Notes under the pieces: generated by a model | Database searches by the model: none | What the model saw: only the letters and a program-made list of their open reading frames with translations | What the model was told of the DNA's origin: nothing | Made by a program: the position numbers and the translations under genes | Assembly: GCA_964436305.1 (NCBI GenBank) | Contig: CAYTCI010000023.1 | Coordinates: forward strand, 1-52,228 | Origin: JAKPUX01 sp964436305 | Lineage (GTDB): Bacteria; Zhuqueibacterota; Zhuqueibacteria; Residuimicrobiales; Residuimicrobiaceae | Length of the DNA: 52,228 nt | Reading direction: 5' to 3' | Shown: positions 1 through 8,727 of the stretch, piece after piece | Position numbering within the stretch: position 1 is the first letter of the stretch | Layout of the letters: each line of letters starts with the position of its first letter

Positions 1-2256
1 GGCCAGTTCAACACCATGGATACCGGCGAAGGCGACGGCCTGCCAACCTCGGGCGCCGGCACCAGTCTGCCGGGCGAACCCCATATGGACAAGACCGACG
101 TCAGTGAATCCGACCAGCTCGGCCTGACCAGCTTTTATTTCTTCTACCCCTTCAACAAGTTCGGCCTGAAAGAGGACGAAAAGCTCTGGAATTATACCAC
201 GCCGGGTTCATTCGTCAACGGCGTCGGCAACAACGTCGACGGCGACTGGATCTACGCCTCCGGCTACTTCCCGCTCAAACCGGGTGAGACCGAGCGCATC
301 TCCACCGCGATTCTCTACTCCGCCTGGGTGCCGGGCGATCCGCGCAGCGGCATTGTCGCCAAAAAAGAGACGGCCCAGTTCATCTATGACGAGAACTATA
401 ACTTTGCCAAAGCCCCCAACCCGCCCAAGGTCTACGCCGCGGTCGGCGACGGCGAGGTGACCATCTACTGGGATGATACCGCCGAGTTCTCCTACGATGC
501 GGTCAGCGGCTACGACTTTGAGGGCTACCGCGTCTATCGCGCCTCGGATCCCGGCTTTGAGGACGCCACCCCTGTCACCAACTATCTCGGCAGCCGCCTG
601 ATGTCCGTGCCGCTCGCCCAGTATGACCGCGCCAACGGCATCGCGGGATTCTATCCCGAAGCCTATCCCGGCACCGGCGTCGAATTCTATCTTGGCAACG
701 ATTCAGGCCTGGCCCATTCCTTCCGCGATACCACGGTGGTCAACGGCTACAAGTACTACTACGCCATCACCTCCTATGACCGCGGCGACATGGCCAACGG
801 TTTCAATCCGGTTGAATGCCCGATCGATATCAGCATCGACGCGGCCGGCAACGTCTCGCTCGGCTCCAATGTGGTGGCCGTTATCCCCGCCGCCAAGGCC
901 GCCGGCTACGTCAACCGCGAAAACACCATCCCGCTGCAGAAAGAGGCCGGGACGATGGGCACCGGCTCGGTGGTGGCGTCGATCGTCGATGAAAAACGCA
1001 TCCCCGAGAACCGCGACATTCTCGTCCAGTTCACCGACACCGCCAGCGATGGCGTCGACAACGACGGCGACTGGAACAAGGCCACCGATGACCTCGGCGC
1101 GGACGGGATTGCCGGAACCGGCGATGCCGGTGAGGGCGACGGCCTGCCGACACCGGGTGAGCCCAACCTCGACAACAAGGATTTGCAGGAGTGGGTACCC
1201 CTGACCACCGGCTATCGCGTTTACGATGTGACCCAGACCGGTGTCACCGACACCCTGGTTCAGGCCAGCTTCATCAAGCTGGCCGAAGGCTCGGCCATCC
1301 CGGATACGGTGGTCGATACCAGCGGCGATATCGACGGCGGCCGCGATTTCTTCTACGGCATGCGTCTCAACATTGAGAATGCCACCCGGGTCGAACGGAT
1401 CCTGGCCCTCTCCAACTGGAACATCATCCGCACCAAGGCGCCCTTCAACTACTCCTATGTGCTGACCAAATTCCAGTTCGGCGGCTATTATGAGACCGGC
1501 GTCGAATATCCGATCAACTATGCGGTGGTGGCGGCCGATGATTTCAGCGGCCAGTCCTCAACCCTGACCATTCACCGCAAGAATCCCAATGGCACCATGG
1601 GCGCCGCCTATAACATCCCGGCGGTCACGACCAACTTCAAGGTCATCAACCTGGATACCAGGACGGAGATCCCCTACGCCTTTCTCGATTATGCGCAGCG
1701 GCCCAGCTTCATCCAGCCCGGCCAGCTCTCCAACTTTGACCGTATCGTCTTCTACGAGCAAGTCGGAAACGAGACCAAGGTAACCTGGAGTCTCTATTTC
1801 ACCGGCAACGATACCACAGCCTATCATCCCAAATCGGGTGACACCTTGCGCGTCGTGACAACCCGCCCCTTTGGCAGCCATGACCGCTTCCGCTTCACGA
1901 CCAAAGCGGCCACGGTCGACACCAAAAAGGCCGCCTCCGAGCTGAAGAACATCAAGGTGGTGCCCAATCCCTATGTCGCCTCAGCCGGCTGGGAGCCGCT
2001 CAATCCCTACGCCACCGGACGTGGCACGCGCGAAATCCATTTCACCCATTTGCCGATGAAGTGTACCATCCGCATCTACACCGTGCAGGGTGAACTGATC
2101 GCGACGGTTGAGCATAACTCGGCCTTCTACGACGGCACGCAGGCCTGGAACATGCTGACCAAGGACAATCTCGACATTGCCTACGGGATCTATGTCTTCC
2201 ACGTCGATGCCGGGGATTTGGGCAGCTTCGTCGGCAAATTTGCCGTGATCAAGTAG
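1..2256 (+). CDS. Secreted multidomain protein with C-terminal T9SS-type sorting domain (5' truncated)
   Basis: The frame is open from the first base, so the N-terminus lies outside the window. The visible 751 residues have an Asp/Gly-rich segment (GEGDGLPT) at residues 8-30 that recurs near residues 365-390 (DNDGDW, then GEGDGLPTPGEP). Between them is a fibronectin type III-like module at about residues 140-280, including EGYRVYRASD. The last 90 residues start with IKVVPNPYVAS and end in GKFAVIK, the shape of the T9SS type A sorting domain (the VVPNPY variant of YPNPF). Export by type IX secretion and attachment to the surface is inferred from family knowledge. The Asp-rich repeats may bind calcium. 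The next gene encodes a PorV-like barrel only 48 bases downstream, so the two may be cotranscribed. No enzymatic motif was recognised. Confidence 0.85.
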   Translation, partial: GQFNTMDTGEGDGLPTSGAGTSLPGEPHMDKTDVSESDQLGLTSFYFFYPFNKFGLKEDEKLWNYTTPGSFVNGVGNNVDGDWIYASGYFPLKPGETERISTAILYSAWVPGDPRSGIVAKKETAQFIYDENYNFAKAPNPPKVYAAVGDGEVTIYWDDTAEFSYDAVSGYDFEGYRVYRASDPGFEDATPVTNYLGSRLMSVPLAQYDRANGIAGFYPEAYPGTGVEFYLGNDSGLAHSFRDTTVVNGYKYYYAITSYDRGDMANGFNPVECPIDISIDAAGNVSLGSNVVAVIPAAKAAGYVNRENTIPLQKEAGTMGTGSVVASIVDEKRIPENRDILVQFTDTASDGVDNDGDWNKATDDLGADGIAGTGDAGEGDGLPTPGEPNLDNKDLQEWVPLTTGYRVYDVTQTGVTDTLVQASFIKLAEGSAIPDTVVDTSGDIDGGRDFFYGMRLNIENATRVERILALSNWNIIRTKAPFNYSYVLTKFQFGGYYETGVEYPINYAVVAADDFSGQSSTLTIHRKNPNGTMGAAYNIPAVTTNFKVINLDTRTEIPYAFLDYAQRPSFIQPGQLSNFDRIVFYEQVGNETKVTWSLYFTGNDTTAYHPKSGDTLRVVTTRPFGSHDRFRFTTKAATVDTKKAASELKNIKVVPNPYVASAGWEPLNPYATGRGTREIHFTHLPMKCTIRIYTVQGELIATVEHNSAFYDGTQAWNMLTKDNLDIAYGIYVFHVDAGDLGSFVGKFAVIK

Positions 2257-2304
2257 GACCATGAGATCCTGGCTGTTTGGGAACGAAACCATCTTGAGGT
2301 TATT

Positions 2305-3324
2305 ATGAAAAGAATACTTTTTTCAGGTCTCATCCTTCTTCTCCTGGTCATGGCGGGGTATGCGCAGAACGTGACCAAGGTGGGAACTACAGCCGCCTCC
2401 TTCCTGAATGTCGGGCAGGGGGCGCGGGCGATCGCCATGGGCGGCGCTTATGTCTCGATGGCCAATGACGCCACCGCCCTCTACTGGAATCCGGCGGGTA
2501 TCGCCACCATGCAGGGAAGCGAGGCGGTCTTTAACCATTCGGAATGGATCGCGGATATCAATTTCGATTTTGCCGGCGTGGCCATGAATCTCGGCAATAT
2601 CGGCGCCGTCGGTTTATTCGGCAATTTCATGACCATCGGCGAGATGGATGTCACCACCGAGCTCTATCCCGAGGGAACCGGGCAACGCTTCAATTCCGGC
2701 GCCTACACCATGGGCCTCACCTATGGCCGCGCCCTCACCGACCGCTTCGCGATCGGCGCCAATGTCAAGTATGTCCACGAATATATCATGAACAGCGGCG
2801 CCGATGGCCTCGCGCTCGATATCGGTACGGTCTTCACGACCCAGTTTCGCGGCCTGCGCCTCGGGGCCTCGATCAGCAATTTCGGCACCAAGATGCGCAT
2901 GTCCGGCCGGGATCTGCTGGTGCAGCATGATACCGATCCCCTGCGCGAGGGCAACAACGACAAGATCAATGCCAATATGGCCACCGACTCTTTTGAGATG
3001 CCCCTCTATCTGCGCGTCGGCCTGTCGTATAACCTCCTGCAGAACACCAGGAAGCACGCACTCTGGGTTGCGGTCGATGCCGTCCACCCGAGCGACAATG
3101 TCGAATCGGTCAACCTGGGCGCCGAATACGCCTTTGATTCCATCTTCTTCCTGCGTGGCGGCTATGCCTCGCTCTTTTCCAAGGATGCCGAGCAAGGCCT
3201 GACTCTGGGCGGCGGTTTGCGCTACGGTTTTGGCGGTAAAATGGCACTCAAGCTCGATTACGCCTATGAGGCCTTTGGCCGCTTCGATTATGTCCAGAAA
3301 TTCACCCTGGGCATCGGTTTCTGA
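2305..3324 (+). CDS. PorV/PorQ family outer membrane beta-barrel protein
   Basis: A 339-residue protein with a cleavable signal peptide (about residues 1-20, ending GYAQ). The N-terminal region GQGARAIAMGGAYVSMANDA followed by ALYWNPAG is the hallmark of the PorV/PorQ (UPF0164-like) family. The rest alternates short hydrophobic strands with Gly-rich turns and ends in an aromatic residue (LGIGF), as expected for an outer membrane beta-barrel. Family members such as PorV act in T9SS cargo handling, shuttling substrates at the cell surface. Position right after a T9SS cargo-like gene fits that, but which family branch this is cannot be settled by eye. The start is ATG with GAGG (from TTGAGGTT) eight bases upstream. 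Two hairpins follow the gene. Confidence 0.85.
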   Translation: MKRILFSGLILLLLVMAGYAQNVTKVGTTAASFLNVGQGARAIAMGGAYVSMANDATALYWNPAGIATMQGSEAVFNHSEWIADINFDFAGVAMNLGNIGAVGLFGNFMTIGEMDVTTELYPEGTGQRFNSGAYTMGLTYGRALTDRFAIGANVKYVHEYIMNSGADGLALDIGTVFTTQFRGLRLGASISNFGTKMRMSGRDLLVQHDTDPLREGNNDKINANMATDSFEMPLYLRVGLSYNLLQNTRKHALWVAVDAVHPSDNVESVNLGAEYAFDSIFFLRGGYASLFSKDAEQGLTLGGGLRYGFGGKMALKLDYAYEAFGRFDYVQKFTLGIGF

Positions 3325-3360
3325 TTTTCAGGCCGCAGCACCGATCTTGGCATGGTGCTG

Positions 3361-3418
3361 CCGGCCGGGACCTGACTTCCGGCCGGAGAGGGGAGAGAGC
3401 AAGGGCTTTCTCCCCTCT
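3361..3418 (+). other. Two consecutive stem-loops between porV-like gene and PPIase gene
   Basis: CCGGCCGG at 3361-3368 can pair with CCGGCCGG at 3379-3386. Immediately after, AGAGGGGAGA at 3387-3396 pairs perfectly with TCTCCCCTCT at 3409-3418. No U-tract follows, so these could be attenuators, RNA-stability elements or Rho-associated structures rather than a classical terminator. Confidence 0.55.
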
Positions 3419-3462
3419 TGCCATTTCTCACGCTGACCCGATGATTCATTTTGTGGAATGAT

Positions 3463-4959
3463 ATGAAAAAAGTTCTGGCCCTGACCGCTCTGCTGCTCGC
3501 CTGCAGCCTCACGCCCCTGGAGGACCGCACCGCCGCGCTGGTCAATCGCGAACCGGTCTCCATCGAGGAGCTTCGCAACAATATCCATTTCATGACCCTT
3601 TACGCTCGCAACAAGCAGGGCCGGGAGCTGGTCGATGCCCACCTCGATCTGCTGATCGAGAAGAAGCTGTTCGCCCAGGAGGCCCGGCGGCAGGGGCTGG
3701 AGATGAATCCGCTGGTGCGCCAGGTCGTCGACTGGGCGGAGCGGGACCAGATGATCAAGGCGCTCTATCGGGACGAGGTCCGCAACAAGGTACAGCCGGG
3801 GGAGGCGGATCTGCATGCGGCTTTTTTGCGTGGCCGCGAACAGGTGCATCTGCGCCATCTCTTCGCCCGCTCCGAGGTCGATGCCCTGCTGCTCAAGGAG
3901 CAGCTCGACCGCGGGGTGCCTTTCGAGACGCTTGCGGCGCGCACCTTTCATGACTCCACCCTCGCCCGCAGCGGCGGGGATCTGGGATTTGTCGGTTATG
4001 ACGATATCGACGAAAAACTCGCCGAGACCGCCTTCGCCCTCCCCCTGCGCCAGATCTCGCCGCCGGTCCAGAGCCGCTACGGCTGGCATATCCTGCGCGT
4101 CGACAACCGGCGACAGCAGCTGTTTAACAGCGAGGCCGAGTATCATCAACAACGCCAGGCCATCGCCGAGGATCTGCAGCGCAAACTCGAGAAAAAGGCG
4201 GCGGGCGCCTATGTCGACAAAATGATGAGCGCCCTCGAGGTCAAGATGATCAACGCGACCTTTACCATCCTTGCCGCCAACGTCAAGGAGATCGTCCTCG
4301 GGGCCGAGCGGATGGTGCCGAATTACCAGCCAATGCTCGGCGGCCGTGAGATGCTGCAGATGAACGAGGGGGCTGGCGGCCAGCAGAAGGAGCTCCTGGT
4401 GGTTTGGAAGGGGGGCCAGATCACTCTCGGCGATTTTCTCCAGCGGGTCGAGTCGCTGCCAATCAGCGAACGGCCGCGGATCGATACGCCCGGCCATCTG
4501 CGCTTCGATATCGGCAAACTCGCCATGCGCGAACTGCTGGTGCAACAGGCCAAACGCCAGAATCTGGACAAGGACCCCCTGGTGCAGGAGGGGGTGCGCA
4601 AATGGCGGGAGGATTATCTCTTCGGCGTGCTCTGGCAGCGGGTGCGCGACACCCTCAAGGTGAACCCGGCGGAAGAGGCCACCTTTTTCGCCACCCATAC
4701 CGGCCGCTACCGCGAGTTTCTCGAGAGCCGTCCCGAAGGCTTGCTCTCACCCGATTCGCTCACCCTGATCCCGGCCCTGCAAAGCCGGGTGCGCGAGGAT
4801 CTCCTCAGCGAAAAGAATGACCGGATTTATGCGGGCATGGCCGCGGAACTGCGCCGCAAGGCGAAGATCCGCCGCAACGAAACGCAGCTCGCGGCCCTCG
4901 CCACCGAGTTCCCCGCCGGCAGGGAACGCATCGATATGATGGGGCTGCCGAACAAATAG
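3463..4959 (+). CDS. Lipoprotein peptidyl-prolyl isomerase, parvulin type (SurA/PrsA-like)
   Basis: A protein of about 498 residues. The ATG at 3463 is preferred over the in-frame TTG at 3451 because it gives a compact lipoprotein signal, MKKVLALTALLLACS, with lipid-modified Cys14. Residues about 20-120 resemble the SurA N-terminal chaperone region (VNREPVSIEELRNNI). A parvulin rotamase domain follows at about residues 125-230 (VHLRHLFA, GGDLGFVGYDDID, ISPPVQSRYGWHILRVD). The C-terminal half may hold a second, degenerate foldase region. The likely role is folding exported and outer-membrane proteins in the periplasm, which fits the neighbouring barrel and T9SS cargo genes. The final segment is charged and helical, and the gene ends without an obvious terminator. 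Confidence 0.85.
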   Translation: MKKVLALTALLLACSLTPLEDRTAALVNREPVSIEELRNNIHFMTLYARNKQGRELVDAHLDLLIEKKLFAQEARRQGLEMNPLVRQVVDWAERDQMIKALYRDEVRNKVQPGEADLHAAFLRGREQVHLRHLFARSEVDALLLKEQLDRGVPFETLAARTFHDSTLARSGGDLGFVGYDDIDEKLAETAFALPLRQISPPVQSRYGWHILRVDNRRQQLFNSEAEYHQQRQAIAEDLQRKLEKKAAGAYVDKMMSALEVKMINATFTILAANVKEIVLGAERMVPNYQPMLGGREMLQMNEGAGGQQKELLVVWKGGQITLGDFLQRVESLPISERPRIDTPGHLRFDIGKLAMRELLVQQAKRQNLDKDPLVQEGVRKWREDYLFGVLWQRVRDTLKVNPAEEATFFATHTGRYREFLESRPEGLLSPDSLTLIPALQSRVREDLLSEKNDRIYAGMAAELRRKAKIRRNETQLAALATEFPAGRERIDMMGLPNK

Positions 4960-5080
4960 GCCGGGATGGGTGCACATAATCAGGTGATTCCCCGGAATCT
5001 GGTGCCGGCCCGCAGCGCTGGCCTCTGGTGCCCACCGGGTCAGCGCCAGATTTTACAGGATACCTTGCGCGCAAAAGGAG

Positions 5081-5109
5081 TTGAAATTCGCCCGGGATTT
5101 TCCTACCTT
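5081..5109 (+). promoter_or_regulatory. Candidate sigma-70 promoter for the DUF5989-SGNH pair
   Basis: TTGAAA (5081-5086), a 17-base spacer and TACCTT (5104-5109) lie about 95 bases before the DUF5989 start. The same -10 hexamer with 17-base spacing occurs upstream of the gene at 29128. The gene-free stretch 4960-5205 holds nothing else except one copy of the dispersed GC-rich motif (5034-5047, minus). Confidence 0.45.
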
Positions 5110-5205
5110 AAGGTTTAAATAGAGCTTCCCATCACCTCCCGCCGCGTGATTATACGAGCGGCGGAGGCAAGCCAGGCCATCCATCTCAGTGAGAGGGTAG
5201 AAGTA

Positions 5206-5364
5206 ATGTCCAAACTCGCCATCCTCAAGGAATTCTGGTATTTTCTGCGCGAACGTAAAAAATGGTGGCTCGGTCCGATCCTTTTTTTTCTGCTCCTGCT
5301 CGGGCTGCTGATCGTCTTCGCCGAGGGTTCCGCCCTGGCCCCCTTCATCTACACCCTTTTCTGA
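5206..5364 (+). CDS. DUF5989 family single-pass membrane microprotein
   Basis: A 52-residue protein. ATG 5206 is chosen over an upstream in-frame start because GAGAGGG sits eight bases before it and the resulting length matches the family. The protein has an amphipathic N-terminus rich in Trp/Phe/Arg/Lys (FWYFLRERKKWW), one strongly hydrophobic transmembrane segment at about residues 22-40, and the conserved tail EGSALAPFIYTLF. DUF5989 proteins usually sit in clusters with carbamoyltransferases, SxtJ-like membrane proteins and SGNH hydrolases; their molecular role is unknown. Here only the SGNH hydrolase follows, ten bases after the stop, suggesting tight co-expression and perhaps a physical complex at the inner membrane. 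Confidence 0.85.
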   Translation: MSKLAILKEFWYFLRERKKWWLGPILFFLLLLGLLIVFAEGSALAPFIYTLF

Positions 5365-5374
5365 TGGCCGGCGC

Positions 5375-7399
5375 GTGAGCCAAGGCGACCGCCATACTAC
5401 TCCCGGTCTGCTCTCACCGGCCCGCCGGCGGCTCTTCTGGGCCGGTCTGGCCGTGCTCCCCTTCCTCTTTCTGCTGCTGCTGGAAGGCGGACTGCGGCTC
5501 TTCCACTATGGCGGGGAGGACGATCTGGTGCTGCTGCGCCAGGAGTACGGCGAGCGCTATTACCAGATCAATCGCCAGGTGGCGCGCCGCTACTTTGCCG
5601 GCGGCGAGGCCAATACCCCCGATGCCCGTGGGGAGGCCTTCGCCTATGCCAAAACGCCGGCCACCTATCGCATCTTTTGCCTCGGCGGTTCCACCACAGC
5701 CGGCTGGCCCTTTCAGCACAATGCCGGCTTCCCCAGCCAGCTGCAGGTGCGCCTCGCCCGCCTCTTTCCGCAGCGCAACTTTGAGGTGATCAACGTCGGC
5801 ATCTCCGCCATCAACAGCTACTCGGTGCTCGATTTCACCCGTGAGCTGCTGCGCTATCAGCCCGACCTTTTTCTCATTTATATGGGGCACAACGAATTCT
5901 ACGGTGCGCTCGGGGTGGCCAGCACCCGCAGTATCGGTCTCAGTCGTCCCCTGATCAAGGCTTATATGCGGCTGGAACGCCTCAAGCTGTTCCAGCTCCT
6001 GCGCGACGGACTCAGCCGGCTGCGCCGCGCTCCGGCGGCCGCGGGACCGCATGAAACCCTGATGGAGAGCATGGTCGGCGACAAAAAGATCCTGCTCGAC
6101 AGCCCCAAATACCGCCGGGCCCGCGCTGATTTCGCCGCCAATCTGACCGAGGTCCTGACGCTGATCCATCACGCCGGGGTGCCGGTCCTGGTGAGCACCC
6201 TGGTGAGCAACATCGCCGACCAGCCGCCCTTTGAGTCCCCGTTCACACCAGGTTTCCGCGGCGAAGCCGAGTGGAACGCCCTGGTTCAGCAGGGCGACGC
6301 CGCCCTGGGCCGCGAGCAGCCCGCTGCCGCCCTGGCCCTCTTCCGGCAGGCGGCCGTCCTGGACTCGCTGCCGGCCGGGATCTTTTATCGGATGGGGCAG
6401 TGCCAGCGGCTGCTGGGGGATTCGCTTGCTGCCCGCCGGCTGTTAGAACGGGCGCGCGATCTCGATGCCTTGCGCTTCCGGGCCGGCTCGGATTTCAACG
6501 CGGTGATCCGCAGCGTCTGCCGGTCGCAGCAAACCCCGGTGGCCGAAACCGAGGCAGCCTTCATTCAGGCCGCACCGCAAGGGCTCATCGGCCACACCCT
6601 GATGCTCGACCATCTCCATCCCGGGGCGCCCGGCTACCTGCTGATGGCGGATGCCTTTTGCCGGGCGATGGCCGCCCATGATCGGATCGTCCCGGCCGCG
6701 CAGTGGCCCTGGGCGCGCGACCCTGCGCCCGAGGAGATGCTCGAACTGGCCTGTATCACCCCGCTTGAGGAGGAGATCGCCTATCAGCGCATCCGCATCC
6801 TGACCAGCCGCTATCCCTTCCGCGAGGAGCACCTGATCAAGGCCACCTCCGATCCGGAGTATGAAAAGGTGCTGCAGGGCGCGGCGCAAATGCTCTTCCA
6901 GCGCAAATGGAACTGGAGTGAAGCCCACTACCGCGTCGCCGACTGGCTGGCGGGCCGGCAGCGCTTTGCGGAAGCGGCGCAGGAATACCGGGCGGTCATC
7001 CGGGTCGTGCCTGGCAACTATTATCCCTATCTCTTTCTCGGCACCCTGCTCACCCAGATGGGCAAGGAGCTGGAGGCCGAAGAGGCGCTGCAGCAGGCCG
7101 CAGCCTGTAGCCCCAACCTCCCCTTTGCCTTTGCCAAGCTGGGGGTGCATTACATGAACCGCAATGATGCGGACAAGGCGATGCCGGTGCTCCGGCGGGC
7201 GATCGCCCTGGCCGGCAACAGCCGTGATTTCACCCGGATGGACCTTGCCCGGGTCCACTATCTGCTCGGCGTCGCTCTGGCGCAGCGCGGCGACTATGCC
7301 GGCGCCCGCTCCGAAGCCCGGATTGCCCTCAATCTGGCGCCAGGGGAGGCGCGGGTGCTCAAATTGCAGCAACAACTGGATGCGGCAGGGGCACCCTGA
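5375..7399 (+). CDS. Membrane-anchored SGNH/GDSL hydrolase with TPR repeats
   Basis: A 674-residue protein, GTG start ten bases after the DUF5989 stop. A single N-terminal membrane anchor (about residues 20-40) precedes an SGNH fold. Block I is FCLGGSTTAG with nucleophile Ser106. Block II Gly is at 142 (NVGIS). Block III is MGHNEFYG with Asn173. Block V is DHLHP with Asp412 and His415. TPR-like helices (EWNALVQQGDAALGREQPAAALALFRQA region, about 298-380) are inserted between blocks III and V, and more TPRs fill residues about 500-674. Members of this family act as esterases, acetyl-transferases or carbohydrate-modifying enzymes; the substrate here is unknown. The catalytic part probably faces the periplasm. 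The pairing with DUF5989 is a recurring genomic association. Confidence 0.85.
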   Translation: MSQGDRHTTPGLLSPARRRLFWAGLAVLPFLFLLLLEGGLRLFHYGGEDDLVLLRQEYGERYYQINRQVARRYFAGGEANTPDARGEAFAYAKTPATYRIFCLGGSTTAGWPFQHNAGFPSQLQVRLARLFPQRNFEVINVGISAINSYSVLDFTRELLRYQPDLFLIYMGHNEFYGALGVASTRSIGLSRPLIKAYMRLERLKLFQLLRDGLSRLRRAPAAAGPHETLMESMVGDKKILLDSPKYRRARADFAANLTEVLTLIHHAGVPVLVSTLVSNIADQPPFESPFTPGFRGEAEWNALVQQGDAALGREQPAAALALFRQAAVLDSLPAGIFYRMGQCQRLLGDSLAARRLLERARDLDALRFRAGSDFNAVIRSVCRSQQTPVAETEAAFIQAAPQGLIGHTLMLDHLHPGAPGYLLMADAFCRAMAAHDRIVPAAQWPWARDPAPEEMLELACITPLEEEIAYQRIRILTSRYPFREEHLIKATSDPEYEKVLQGAAQMLFQRKWNWSEAHYRVADWLAGRQRFAEAAQEYRAVIRVVPGNYYPYLFLGTLLTQMGKELEAEEALQQAAACSPNLPFAFAKLGVHYMNRNDADKAMPVLRRAIALAGNSRDFTRMDLARVHYLLGVALAQRGDYAGARSEARIALNLAPGEARVLKLQQQLDAAGAP

Positions 7400-7463
7400 G
7401 CCTTGCCGGGCGGAGCTGCACTCCCGAGTCCGAAATCGATCTTTTTGCACAAAGAGGTGACCC

Positions 7464-8726
7464 TTGTCCTTGCGCACCCTGACACGTCGTCAACGCCTTC
7501 TCCTGCTTCTGGCAGGGCTGCTGACCCTCGCACCGGCGGGCTGTAGCAAACGGGATGAAAAGCGGATCCTGGTCTGGCACTCGATGCGACCGGTCGAGGC
7601 TGAACTGCTACGCACTGAACTCGCCCGTTTCGGGGCGCGCTATCCGGACTGGACCTTCAGCGAGCTCTATTACCAGAACGAGACCGCGCGCACCAACTAT
7701 ATCATCTCGGCCTTGGGCGGCTCCGGTCCGGAGCTCTTCTGGGGCGCCAACGATAACGTCGGCCCCCTGGTCGAGATGGGCGTCATCCAGCCGCTCGAGC
7801 CGCTGCTCGAGCCGGCCTTTCTCGACAGCTTTCTGCTCGAGCCGATCAAGGCTAATACCTGGCTCAACGGCCACCTCTGGCAGATCGCCGACCGCGTTGG
7901 CAATCATCTCTGCCTGGTGTACAATAAAAAGATGATCGCCACACCGCCGCAGACGATCAGCGAATTGATCCGTGTCGGCAAGACCCTGACCCGGGATTTC
8001 AATGGCGATGGCAAACCGGATCAATACGCCCTGGTCTGGAACTATACCGAGCCCTTTTTTGCCGTGCCCTTCATTGGCGGCTACGGCGGCTGGATCATCG
8101 ACGACTCGACCCATCGGCCCACCCTCGATACGCAGGCCGTGAGCCGTGCCTGTCAATTGATCTATGACCTGGGCCATAATTACCGCATCATTCCCGAGGA
8201 GTGCGACTATGAGATCGCCAATGCCCTCTTCAAGGATGGCTATGCGGCGATGATCATCAACGGCAGCTGGTCCTGGGGCACCTATCTGGAGAATGGCATC
8301 GACCTCGGGATCGCGCGGATTCCGCGGATCGACGAAACCGGCCTTTGGCCGGCGCCAGCAGTTTCTCCGCTCGGCTATTCCCTGAATGTCAATGCCAGTG
8401 GCGAGAAGCGCCGCATCGCCCTGGAGCTGCTGCACCACCTGACCTCAGCCCGGGTGCAGCTTGAATTTACCGCGCTCTCCATTGCCTTGCCTTCACGCGC
8501 TGCGGCCTTCAACAGCCCGGAGGTGCAGAACAATCCCCTTGCGCTGGCCTCACTTGAGCAGATGAAGGTCGGCCGGCTGATGTCGCCGGTCACAGAGATG
8601 CGCTGGATCTGGGATGCGATGCGGCCGAGTTATCAGGCGATTTTTTCGGGCCGGCTTTCCGCCGAACAGGCGGCACAGCAGATGCAGGCCCTGGCTCTCA
8701 AACTGATCAAGGAAAACCGGGAGTAA
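7464..8726 (+). CDS. Sugar ABC transporter substrate-binding lipoprotein (MalE/UgpB-like)
   Basis: A 420-residue protein. The TTG start at 7464 follows AGAGGTGA and gives a lipoprotein signal ending APAGC (Cys27). The body shows the family-1 extracellular solute-binding fold: ILVWHSM near the N-terminus, LYNK-like hinge segment VYNKKMIA, a Gly-rich GYAAMIINGSWSWGTYL segment typical of maltose/trehalose and glycerol-phosphate binders, and a C-terminal helical lobe. The two permease genes downstream identify it as the capture component of a carbohydrate importer. The ligand cannot be told from sequence; ABC ligands in this family range from maltose and trehalose to cellobiose. The downstream permease starts two bases after the stop. 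Confidence 0.88.
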   Translation: MSLRTLTRRQRLLLLLAGLLTLAPAGCSKRDEKRILVWHSMRPVEAELLRTELARFGARYPDWTFSELYYQNETARTNYIISALGGSGPELFWGANDNVGPLVEMGVIQPLEPLLEPAFLDSFLLEPIKANTWLNGHLWQIADRVGNHLCLVYNKKMIATPPQTISELIRVGKTLTRDFNGDGKPDQYALVWNYTEPFFAVPFIGGYGGWIIDDSTHRPTLDTQAVSRACQLIYDLGHNYRIIPEECDYEIANALFKDGYAAMIINGSWSWGTYLENGIDLGIARIPRIDETGLWPAPAVSPLGYSLNVNASGEKRRIALELLHHLTSARVQLEFTALSIALPSRAAAFNSPEVQNNPLALASLEQMKVGRLMSPVTEMRWIWDAMRPSYQAIFSGRLSAEQAAQQMQALALKLIKENRE

Positions 8727-8727
8727 T

